Assembly (NCBI GenBank): GCA_027494165.1
Contig: JAOSJM010000001.1
Location: forward strand, 248,001 to 312,000
DNA from: Acidimicrobiia bacterium
Lineage (GTDB): Bacteria > Actinomycetota > Acidimicrobiia > IMCC26256 > JAOSJM01
Length of the DNA stretch: 64,000 bases
Direction of reading: 5' to 3'
Shown here: in pieces, positions 29,021 through 36,259 of the stretch
How the letters are laid out: each line of letters opens with the position of its first letter
Numbering within the stretch: the first letter of the stretch is position 1
Position numbers and translations under genes: made by a program
Notes under the pieces: generated by a model
What the model was told of the DNA's origin: nothing
Database searches by the model: none
Seen by the model: only the letters and a program-made list of their open reading frames with translations

Positions 29021-29985
29021 CGATGAATGCCTACGACAGAGCGGATCGGCTCACCGCGTCCCCCGGCGGAGTGGGGGTGCTCGCAGTATCGAGGTGTTGG
29101 CCCCGTCGGGGCGGGTGTTGCGCCGGACGGTCACGGATCTGGCGTCGGGGTTGGTCACCGAGGATGTGGTGTTCGGGTATGGCGGTCCTGGTGATTCTCC
29201 GGCGTGGTCACGGCCGGCGGGGGTGGGGCGGTGACGAGCTATGTCGGCGGGCTCGGTGGGCTGTTGGTGATCGACACCGCGGGTGTGGGGTCCTGGCCGC
29301 TGGCGAACGCGCACGGCGACATCGTCGGGGTCACCGACGCCAGCGGGACGTTCACGCCCAGCCCGGCCGTCGACGAGTGGGGGTCGGTGAGGTCTCTTCC
29401 ACGCGGCTCGGCTGGTTGGGCGCACACGAGCGTTTCACCGCGCATCCCGGTACGGGGCTCATGCGCATGGGGGTGCGCCTCTACGACCCCCACCTGGGCC
29501 GGTTCGTGCAGCAGGATCCGGTCGAGGGCGGCAACGCGAACGACTACACCTACGTCGCCGACCCGATCGGCGAGTACGACCTCGATGGCGAGTGGTGCCT
29601 GACAGGCAAGAACCCGAACGGAAGCTGCCGGAGCGTTAGCCGGGGTGCCGGACGGGCGGCGCGAGGAGGGGCGCGGTACGTCCGCAACCACGCGGTCGAT
29701 ATCGCAACTGGCGCCGCGGCCGCGGCTGTGACGGCTGGGTGCCTCGGCGTCACGGCTGGGGTTGGTTCGGTCGCCTGTATCTCCGCCGGGGCCGGCATCG
29801 TGTACATGGGCAGCGCTTCGGCACACGCACTGACCGACAAGAACAAGTCGGCCCGCCACATCTTGACTGCGCCCCTTCGGCCGATCGGTACGGGCATCCT
29901 CTGCGGTGCAACCCTTGGTAGTGGGTGCGCGAGCGCGGCCTGGCGGCGTGGGCCGAAACCGGGCTTCCCGCGGTGGGCGTTCTGA
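29021..29985 (+). pseudogene. Displaced Rhs core fragment with Ala/Gly-rich tip
   Basis: The left part repeats rhs sequence (ADRLTASP then a jump to the region after the LamG modules), with an internal deletion and frame changes up to about 29380. From there one frame runs through LGWLGAHERFTAHPGTG and MRMGVRLYDPHLGRFVQQ to a different tip after VADPIGEYDLDGEW. The tip is rich in Ala and Gly with long apolar stretches (IATGAAAAAVTAGCLGVTAG) and resembles membrane-inserting or pore-forming tips, an inference only. It has no signal or export domains of its own, so it is a silent cassette that could replace the PLA2 tip by recombination. Confidence 0.7.
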
Positions 29986-30215
29986 TGACGTCTCCCGTTC
30001 GCCACGATCGGCCAGTGAGGATCCTGCTCGGCTTGGTCGCGGTCGCTCTCGTGCTTTCCGTGCTCATCCCGTTTGCCGTTGTCTCGATCCGGGAGGGCAG
30101 TGTCGGGAGCGGCGCTCGGTGGGTGTGGGAGGAGACGGGAATCGTCGGCGCTCTGATCGGGTGCGTATTGGTGGCGCCCCTTGTCCGCAGGTGGCGAGCG
30201 CGCCGGAGAAGCTGA
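29985..30215 (+). CDS. Candidate membrane immunity protein, cassette 2
   Basis: A 76-residue protein with two membrane helices (ILLGLVAVALVLSVLIPFAV, GIVGALIGCVLVAPLV) and basic ends. Its ATG overlaps the stop of the displaced Ala/Gly-rich tip (TGATG), exactly as the PLA2 tip and its partner are arranged. A membrane immunity protein suits a membrane-acting toxin. No family recognised. Confidence 0.55.
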   Translation: MTSPVRHDRPVRILLGLVAVALVLSVLIPFAVVSIREGSVGSGARWVWEETGIVGALIGCVLVAPLVRRWRARRRS

Positions 30216-30281
30216 CCGTTCGTTCTGGAAGAGGTGCTCATCATGGGCTTCGTCGATCCGGGTCAAGACGAAGAGAAATCT

Positions 30282-31710
30282 GGCGCTTCGGATCTGAGCG
30301 GGGTCTGATCGTGTAGCGGGTCCGCGGGCGTTGTGCAGGGGCTCAACAGAATCGGTGGTTGCTGAAGCCGTCGATCCTGGAGAGCCCCTGTGGAGGTCAA
30401 CGCTACGCGCATCTGCGAGCTGCTGGTCGGCTTGCACGATGTGACGGTGCTCGGCGTCGAGGACGTACCCGACCGGCCGGTCCGGGTGCACGTGGAGTCC
30501 CGCCTCGATCAGGGCTGGTGCCGAGCCTGCGGATGCCGGGCCCGGGTCAAGGACCGCGACCCGGTCCAGCTCGTCGATCTTCCGTGCTTCGGCCGGCGGG
30601 TAGAGCTGGTGTGGCGCAAGGTGCGGTGGTGCTGTGTCGAGCCGGCGTGCGAGGCGGGGTCGTGGACGATCATCGATGATCGGATCGCGCCATCCCGAGC
30701 GGTGTTGACGGACCGGGCGGCACGCTGGGCGACCCGCCAGGTCGGTCTGCGAGGCCGCACAGTGCGTGAAGTCGCCGACGAGCTCGGCTGCGACTGGCAC
30801 ACCGTCAATGATGCCGTCGTCGCCTACGGAGAAGCGCTGCTCGACGCGGACGAGGAGCGGGTCGGGCCGGTCGACGCGCTCGGGCTCGACGAGACGCTGT
30901 TCTGTCGCCGAGGCCCACGCCACCTCAAGGAGTGGTGCACCTCGATCGTCGACGTCGGCGGCCCGGATCGGCCCGCGAAGCTGATCGACATCGTCGCTGG
31001 TCGCAGCGCCGCCGGAGCGTGCGAGTGGCTCGACGACCAGCCCCAGGTGTGGCGGGGACAGATCCGTTACGGCGTGTTGGACCTCTCGGGCCCGTATCGT
31101 AAGGTGTTCGACGACGCGCTCGACCACGTGACCCAGATCGCGGACCCGTTCCATGTGATCAAGCATGCGAACGCGAAGCTCGACGAGTGCCGCCGCCGCG
31201 TCCAGAACGAGACGCTCGGCCACCGGGGCCGCAAGGACGACCCGCTCTATCGGGCGCGCCGTCTGCTGACCAAGGCCCACGAACGGCTCGACGAGAGCGG
31301 CGACGCCAAGCTGGCGGGTCTGCTCGAAGCCGGCGATCCTCGAGGCGAGGTGCGCATGGCGTGGCACGCCAAGGAAGTGATCCGTTCCATCTACGACCTC
31401 GACGATCCCGACCTCGCCCGCACCTTCGTCGACGAGCTCGCCGACGATCTGCAAGACGACAGCTGCCCACCCGAAGTGCACTCGCTCGGCCGGACCCTCC
31501 GCCGCTGGCTCGACCACATCGTCGCCTGGCACGAGGCCCGCGCGACCAACGGCCCCACCGAAGCGATGAACAACCTCATCAAGCGGATCAAGCGCATCGG
31601 CTTCGGCTTCCGTCGGCTGCGCCACTACCGAGTCCGCGCCCTGCTCTACGCCGGCAGACCCAACTGGGACCTACTCGCCACCATCACGCCCCGCTGAAAT
31701 CCGATGAGCC
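30282..31710 (+). mobile_element. ISL3-type insertion sequence, copy 2
   Basis: A 1,429-bp element with the same ends as copy 1, flanked by the exact 8-bp target duplication AGAAATCT at 30274-30281 and 31711-31718. IS length plus one duplication is 1,437 bp, a multiple of three, so the interrupted reading frame continues across it. Confidence 0.93.
30390..31697 (+). CDS. ISL3-type transposase, intact
   Basis: A 435-residue DDE transposase: an N-terminal zinc-finger region (CRACGCRARVKDRDPVQL, CCVEPACEAGSW), a helix-turn-helix-like stretch (TVREVADELGCDWHTVNDAV), catalytic Asp residues in GLDETLFCRRGPRHLKEW and GVLDLSGPYRKVFDD, and Glu in NGPTEAMNNLIKRI. The GTG start has an apparent ribosome site in GGAGAGCC. 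The frame is intact, unlike copy 1, so it is the likely source of active transposase for both. Confidence 0.92.
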   Translation: MEVNATRICELLVGLHDVTVLGVEDVPDRPVRVHVESRLDQGWCRACGCRARVKDRDPVQLVDLPCFGRRVELVWRKVRWCCVEPACEAGSWTIIDDRIAPSRAVLTDRAARWATRQVGLRGRTVREVADELGCDWHTVNDAVVAYGEALLDADEERVGPVDALGLDETLFCRRGPRHLKEWCTSIVDVGGPDRPAKLIDIVAGRSAAGACEWLDDQPQVWRGQIRYGVLDLSGPYRKVFDDALDHVTQIADPFHVIKHANAKLDECRRRVQNETLGHRGRKDDPLYRARRLLTKAHERLDESGDAKLAGLLEAGDPRGEVRMAWHAKEVIRSIYDLDDPDLARTFVDELADDLQDDSCPPEVHSLGRTLRRWLDHIVAWHEARATNGPTEAMNNLIKRIKRIGFGFRRLRHYRVRALLYAGRPNWDLLATITPR

Positions 31711-31989
31711 AGAAATCTCATTGAAGCATTTTGGGACTATTGGAGCGGAGGCTGCGGCCCTCCTCCCGGCGGACTTGGCGCGGAGCTCTACGCGAGGGCG
31801 CACAGGTTGCTCACGGTCGAACCGCCAAGTCGCAGCCAGATTGCGAGATTCTGGAAAGTTGTCGACTTCAGGATGAACAGTGGTTGGAGCATCAATCCGT
31901 GGCTAGTTGGCGCGGCGCTGGTCGTGGCCGGCGCCGCCATCATCGTGGGAGGGCCCGCCGGCGCAAGTGCTGTCGTGGCGTTCGCGTGA
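31711..31989 (+). pseudogene. Gene fragment interrupted by IS copy 2
   Basis: A reading frame that begins left of the IS (from about 30208) and continues right of it reads NLIEAFWDYWSGGCGPPPGG, YARAHRLLTVEPPSRSQIAR and ends INPWLVGAALVVAGAAIIVG plus a short tail. No start codon or family is clear. The last 38 residues, from an ATG near 31875, could alone encode a one-helix membrane peptide. I regard it as the remains of a toxin tip or immunity gene. Confidence 0.35.
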
Positions 31990-32014
31990 GGGCTGGCTGG
32001 AGACGAGGACGGGT

Positions 32015-32581
32015 GTGAGTACCCCGGGCGGTCCACTCGATCCGAGTGAGGTGGTCCGGAGGATCGAGTCCCTCTGCCAGTTGCCAGGAGGTGCTGATCC
32101 GGCGACGCGGGCATATTTGGCAGCCGGAGCTGTGGTGGACGCGCTGATCCTACCTGCCCTGGAAAGGGAGGGCCGCGATGCGATCCGCTTGTTGGTAGAT
32201 GCCCGACATTTTTCCCCACTTCTCGACCTGGCTCTCGTTGTGACGTGCGATAGAGCAAGAATCAATACGTTCACGGTATTTCCGTATGAGGAGATCGTGG
32301 AAGGAGTTATTAGCTATCTCTGCGGTGGGCGTAGTGCCGAAGATGATTGGGCGTGGGACATTGCCTGGGGGCTGAGCGGTCTTTCGGATGAGGAGCATTG
32401 GCGGCTCGTCATGGAGGTAATCCGGCGCTGCCCCTGGGATGATGACGCTCTTTGGATGATAGGTGACGGCCCGATCGGGCAACTCCAGATGCAGCGCGAC
32501 GGGACGCGAAGAATCGACGAGCTCGCGAGGGAGGACCCCAAGCTCGCCCGAATCCTTCGCCTCGTCCAAGAGATCCCCTGA
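32015..32581 (+). CDS. Putative immunity protein, DUF6869-like
   Basis: A soluble acidic protein of 188 residues. The C-terminal half has SDEEHWRLVMEVIRRCPWDD, ALWMIGDGPIGQLQ and IDELAREDPKLARIL, a helical pattern that recalls DUF6869-type proteins found beside polymorphic toxins. The match is from memory and unverified. The GTG at 32015 has a GAGGA ribosome site. Codon use is less GC-biased than in the core genome. Its toxin partner is not recognisable upstream, so it would be an orphan immunity gene. Confidence 0.5.
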   Translation: MSTPGGPLDPSEVVRRIESLCQLPGGADPATRAYLAAGAVVDALILPALEREGRDAIRLLVDARHFSPLLDLALVVTCDRARINTFTVFPYEEIVEGVISYLCGGRSAEDDWAWDIAWGLSGLSDEEHWRLVMEVIRRCPWDDDALWMIGDGPIGQLQMQRDGTRRIDELAREDPKLARILRLVQEIP

Positions 32582-32694
32582 GGGGTGGCTACGGGGAACG
32601 CGCCAGGGAGCCCGGTGCCGGAGCGGGTGGTGAGGTTCGACATCGTGGGCCGTGATGCCGCCATGACCCAGGTGGTCACCACGGTACGGGGCTC

Positions 32695-33279
32695 ATGCGG
32701 ATGGGGGTGCGTCTCTACGACCCCCACCTCGGCCGGTTCGTGCAGCAGGATCCGGTCGAGGGAGGAAGCTGTAACGACTTCGAGTACACGTGCGGCGATC
32801 CGGTCAACGCGATGGACCTCTACGGTCTATGTAACAGTGCAGAGGCGTGGTGCGTCAGGGGAATCCTGGTGGGTGTCGAGTCGCTTCCAACGATCAGAAT
32901 TAATGGCCAGACCTTTGGCCAGTTCTTAGGCAGTCGCAGTAGTGGCCGCGTCATCAATGCGAACACCAAGGCGGGCTTTCGACGACTGAAGTCGAGTGGC
33001 GCGTGTAGCGCTCCGCGCGCCTCAGCCTTCTTCTTTGATTTCAATAATGCCTGCAAGACGCACGACCTAGGCTATGACCTCATGAGGTTTATTGGATCGA
33101 GCGGGTCACTTGGGTCGACCCGGGCGTTCGTAGACCTACTGTTCTACGTGGATATGCGAGCCGATTGTGGCGGTCGTGGCTGGTTCGGTGCCTACGAGCG
33201 CCCGTGCAGGGGCGTCGCGGACATCTACTTCATCGCCGTTGTCGTGAACAGCGTGGCACATGGGTTTAGCGTCCCGTGA
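32695..33279 (+). CDS. Displaced Rhs core end with second PLA2 tip
   Basis: Homology to rhs begins about 32683, and the frame from the ATG at 32695 runs MRMGVRLYDPHLGRFVQQ, GDPVNAMDLYGL and then a PLA2 tip almost identical to that at the end of rhs, including FFFDFNNACKTHDLGYDLM. Around a dozen substitutions separate the two tips. The encoded 194-residue piece lacks any export signal, so it is a silent cassette. Its stop overlaps a second, truncated copy of the membrane immunity gene. Confidence 0.7.
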   Translation: MRMGVRLYDPHLGRFVQQDPVEGGSCNDFEYTCGDPVNAMDLYGLCNSAEAWCVRGILVGVESLPTIRINGQTFGQFLGSRSSGRVINANTKAGFRRLKSSGACSAPRASAFFFDFNNACKTHDLGYDLMRFIGSSGSLGSTRAFVDLLFYVDMRADCGGRGWFGAYERPCRGVADIYFIAVVVNSVAHGFSVP

Positions 33280-33396
33280 AGAGCCTCCGCCGCGCCGAAG
33301 TCGTGATCCCGCTACTCTGGCTGGCAGCAACGGCGGGTGCGCTCCTGGTGACGCTGTCTTCGCTCGCCCAGGACGATTTCGACGGCCTCAACAATA
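33276..33396 (+). pseudogene. Truncated second copy of the membrane immunity gene
   Basis: It starts with a GTG overlapping the tip stop (GTGA), as in the first copy, and matches VVIPLLWLAATAGALLVTL up to FDGLNN. It then ends abruptly at the left end of an IS3 element. Relative to copy 1 it lacks nine bases after the fourth codon. The C-terminal half is absent. Confidence 0.8.
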
Positions 33397-33465
33397 GGGA
33401 CTGCCGCGCGCGGGGGTGACATCTGAGCTGTGGTGCTGGGAGGCACCGCTGAGAGGATGTTCACC

Positions 33466-33759
33466 ATGCCGAAGCCGTATCCGAGGGAGTTTCGCGACGA
33501 CGTGGTCCGGGTTGCTCGTGGCCGGGAGCCCGGTGTCCGGATCAAGGATGTCGCCGCCGATTTCGGGATCACCGAGTCGTGCCTCCGGAACTGGTTGGCC
33601 CGTGCCGACCGGGACGAAGGACTCCGACCGGGCCCGACCACGTCCGAGCTCGCTGAGCTGCGTGAGCTCAAGAAGCGCAACAGGCTCCTCGAGCAGGAGA
33701 ACGAGGTACTGCGCCGTGCTGCGGCGTATCTGTCCCAGGCGAACTTGCCGGGAAAATGA
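33466..33759 (+). CDS. IS3-family transposase OrfA
   Basis: The product has a helix-turn-helix (YPREFRDDVVRVARG, IKDVAADFGITESCLRNWLA) and a leucine-zipper-like stretch (ELKKRNRLLEQENEVLRRAA). It ends in GGGAAAATGA, where orfB begins in the -1 frame. The A-run could permit a -1 frameshift to make the OrfAB fusion, as in other IS3 elements. The ATG at 33466 has a GAGAGG ribosome site 9 nt upstream. Confidence 0.85.
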   Translation: MPKPYPREFRDDVVRVARGREPGVRIKDVAADFGITESCLRNWLARADRDEGLRPGPTTSELAELRELKKRNRLLEQENEVLRRAAAYLSQANLPGK

Positions 33760-34640
33760 TGTTCCCGCTCGTCCGTGAGTTGGCCGTCGACGGGATCCCC
33801 GTCACGGTGACGTGCCGGGTCCTCAACCTCTGCCGCCAGCAGTACTACCGGTGGCTCGACGAGCCGGTCACCGACAGCCAGTTCGAGGAGGCGTGGCTGG
33901 CCAACGCGATCTTCGACGCACATCGCGACGATCCAGAGTTCGGGTATCGGTTCCTCGCGGATGAGGTCCGTCTCGGTGATCACCCGGATGTGTCGGACCG
34001 GGTGGTGTGGCGGATCTGCCGGGACAACGGCTGGTGGTCCCGGTTCGGCAAGCCCAAGCGTGGCAAGCGGTCCAAGCCCGGTACGCCATCCCATGACGAT
34101 CTGGTGCGCCGGAGGTTCACCGCGGATGCCCCGAACCAGACCTGGGTCGCGGACATCACCGAGCACTGGACCGACCAAGGCAAGCTCTACTGCTGCGCGA
34201 TCAAGGACCTGTTCTCGAACCGGATCGTCGGGTGGGCCATCGATTCCCGCATGAAGGCCCGACTCGTGGTCGCCGCCATCGAGATGGCCGTCGCCCGCCG
34301 AGGCGGTCTTGTCGCGGGTTGCATCCTGCATTCGGACAGGGGCAGTCAATTTCGCGCTCGGAAGGTGCACCGGGCTCTGGCCCGCCACGGCCTGGTCGGC
34401 TCGATGGGCCAGGTCGGCTCCGCCAGCGACAACGCAGCGATGGAATCGTTCTTCGCGCTGCTCCAGAAGAACGTGCTCGACCGCCGCCACCGCTGGGCCA
34501 CCCGCGACGAGCTCCGCATCGCCATCGTCACCTGGATCGAACGCACCTACCACCAGCGCCGCCGCCAAGCCGCCCTCGGCCGATTGACCCCGATCGAGTA
34601 CGAGACGATCATGACCCCAACGACGGCAGCCGCCGCCTAA
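33756..34640 (+). CDS. IS3-family transposase OrfB
   Basis: A 294-residue catalytic subunit with an HTH_21-like region followed by an rve integrase core. The DDE residues lie in QTWVADITEHW, ILHSDRGSQF and GSASDNAAMESFFALLQKN. The C-terminus (IERTYHQRRRQAALGRLTP) is typical. Its ATG overlaps the OrfA stop. The frame is intact, so this IS may be active. Confidence 0.92.
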   Translation: MMFPLVRELAVDGIPVTVTCRVLNLCRQQYYRWLDEPVTDSQFEEAWLANAIFDAHRDDPEFGYRFLADEVRLGDHPDVSDRVVWRICRDNGWWSRFGKPKRGKRSKPGTPSHDDLVRRRFTADAPNQTWVADITEHWTDQGKLYCCAIKDLFSNRIVGWAIDSRMKARLVVAAIEMAVARRGGLVAGCILHSDRGSQFRARKVHRALARHGLVGSMGQVGSASDNAAMESFFALLQKNVLDRRHRWATRDELRIAIVTWIERTYHQRRRQAALGRLTPIEYETIMTPTTAAAA

Positions 34641-34670
34641 CCCAACTTGTCACCTCAACGCGCGGCAGTC

Positions 34671-34800
34671 CCTCGAGTGGATCGACTGGTACAACGCCGC
34701 GCGCCTCCACAGCGCCCTGGGCGACACCCCACCCATCGAGCACGAGGCCGACTGGTACCTTCGCAACACCACCCCCGCCGACACCGTCGGCACCAACTGA
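34671..34800 (+). pseudogene. C-terminal fragment of a different IS3-family transposase
   Basis: Directly after the IS3 right end the sequence reads LEWIDWYNAARLHSALGDTP and DWYLRNTTPADTVGTN, then stops. This is the usual end of an IS3 OrfB of another subgroup. The rest of that element is missing. Confidence 0.75.
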
Positions 34801-34867
34801 GACGCACTGCACGAGACCCGGGGTGGCTCAGTCTTCTCTCTTGCCAAGAGTTGAGGGGAGCGTCTGT

Positions 34868-35191
34868 TTGCAGAAGAATCGGCGTCGCACCTTCCTCCGA
34901 TCGCTTTCTCTTCTATGGTTGGCGCTCGTGATCAAGTGTCTCTTCTTTCCAACGCTAAAGAGCGATCCGCCGATCACATGTTTTCTTGAAGCGAGCGCCT
35001 TGGCCTTTGCCGTGGCAGGGGGAGTATGGATTTTGCGCAAAGGGCCTCGCACCGGGATGACTAGCGGTACCGGTGATGGTCAAACGGGCCCTACGCGTGT
35101 GAGTGGGGGAGCGCGGGTTCGGATGCGGGGCGGTCGAGGCCGGGCGGGCCAGGTGACGCCACCGGCGTGGAGCAACACCCGGAGCCGGTAG
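34868..35191 (+). CDS. Small membrane protein, possible orphan immunity gene
   Basis: A TTG preceded by a strong GAGGGGAG ribosome site opens a 107-codon frame. The product has a basic start (KNRRRTFLRS), a hydrophobic segment (LSLLWLALVIKCLFF) and a second one (SALAFAVAGGVWIL). The C-terminal third is probably not native, since it runs across the end of an oppositely oriented transposase fragment. GC content is well below that of the genome. Location in the cassette array suggests an orphan immunity gene, but no family is recognised. Confidence 0.45.
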   Translation: MQKNRRRTFLRSLSLLWLALVIKCLFFPTLKSDPPITCFLEASALAFAVAGGVWILRKGPRTGMTSGTGDGQTGPTRVSGGARVRMRGGRGRAGQVTPPAWSNTRSR

Positions 35192-35408
35192 TGCTCGAAG
35201 GTTCGGAACCCGTGGCCGCATCGCTTGACCTTCTTCACCAACAGGTTCAGGCCCTCGGTGGGGCCGTTGGATGCGCCGGTGGCGTGGTGGGCGAGGATCT
35301 CGCGTCGCCACGACCGCAGCGTCGTGCCCAACGAGCGGATCTCGTCCACGTCGTCGGTGAGGCATCCGGTGATCGCCTTGTCCAACAGCATGTCGTGCGC
35401 CAGCTCGA
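35080..35408 (-). pseudogene. ISL3-family transposase C-terminal fragment
   Basis: The minus-strand frame reads GTTLRSWRREILAHHATGAS, NGPTEGLNLLVKKVKRCGHG and FRTFEHYRLRVLLHAGG, the C-terminal part of an ISL3 DDE transposase including the catalytic Glu. It is not the same element as the two full copies. The upstream part is lost where an IS21 element is inserted at 35409. Confidence 0.8.
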
Positions 35409-35454
35409 TGGGACCACCCGAGCGCCAGTGGCATGGGACCACTTCGTCGGGGTG

Positions 35455-36259
35455 TCATCGTCGGCGGCGGGATGATCGCGGGGTGGGTGGGGTGGGGTCA
35501 AGGGCGTTGGTGACGGTGGGCTTCTGGCGTTGCCGGTAGGAGTCGCCGTCGAGGATGAGTTCGTGGGCGGCGGACTGGAGCCGGTCGATGGCGGACTGGG
35601 CGAGGAGGGGATCGGCCATGTAGCCGAGCCACTCGATCGGTTCCCGGTTCGAGGTGATGACCGTCGCTGCGGCGCGGTGCCGTTCGACGATGAGCTCGTA
35701 GATGTCGGCGGTGTCGAGCGCGTCGAGGGCTTGGAGGGCGAAGTCGTCGATCACGAGCAGATCGGCGCGCAGGAGCTTGCGCATCTCGACTTCGTGGCTG
35801 TTGTCGAGCCGGCTGGCGCGGAGTCGTTTGAGGAGCCGGTCGCAGCGTTCGAAGTGGACGCTGTAACGGCGCCGGATGGCGGCGTGGCCGAGGGCGGTAG
35901 CGAGGAAGGTCTTGCCGACGCCGACGGGGCCCATGATCACGGCGTTGTGGCCGCCGTCGATGAACCGCAGCGAGCACAGGCTCGGTCCAGGTGGCTCGGT
36001 CGTAGGTGACCTTGGCGGTGTCGTCCCATCGGTCCAGGGTCATCGTCGGGTCGAGCCCGGCGGCCCGTGCCCGCCGGTCCGCGGAGGTCGTCTCGCGTCG
36101 GGTGACTTCGTCGGCGAGGACGAGTTCGAGGAACTCGGCGTGACCGAGGCCGCCGGTCTGGGCGAGTGCGAGGCGCTCGGGAAGGGTGTCGAGACAGCGT
36201 CCGAGCTTGACCCGGCGCAGCAACGCCTTGAGCTCAGGGGTGACCGTCGGCGCGGTCAT
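35455..36259 (-). CDS. istB: IS21 helper ATPase IstB, frameshifted
   Basis: IstB is the AAA+ ATPase that assists IstA. The N-terminal part (PELKALLRRVKLGRCLDTLP, AEFLELVLADEVTRRETTSA) and the ATPase part (Walker A IMGPVGVGKTFLATALGHAA, Walker B LLVIDDFALQAL, ATVITSNREPIEWLG) are in different frames. The join is near 35985. The ATG overlaps the IstA stop (ATGA). The shift inactivates istB unless it is a sequence error. Confidence 0.85.

Larger units (their letters stand above)
33397..34672 (+). mobile_element. Complete IS3-family element
   Basis: A 1,276-bp element with about 25-bp imperfect terminal inverted repeats (left GGGACTGCCGCGCGCG; right end the near complement). It carries orfA and orfB. 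The flanks ACAATA and TCGAGT show no target duplication, so a deletion or rearrangement followed insertion: the left flank is a truncated immunity gene, the right flank another transposase fragment. Confidence 0.85.

Noticed and set aside
33456-33759. Possible programmed frameshift between many core gene halves, as in IS3 orfAB
   Set aside because: Only the IS3 orfA/orfB junction has a slippery A-run. The core-gene shifts lie at assorted sites, often beside G/C runs, and are better explained by sequence error.
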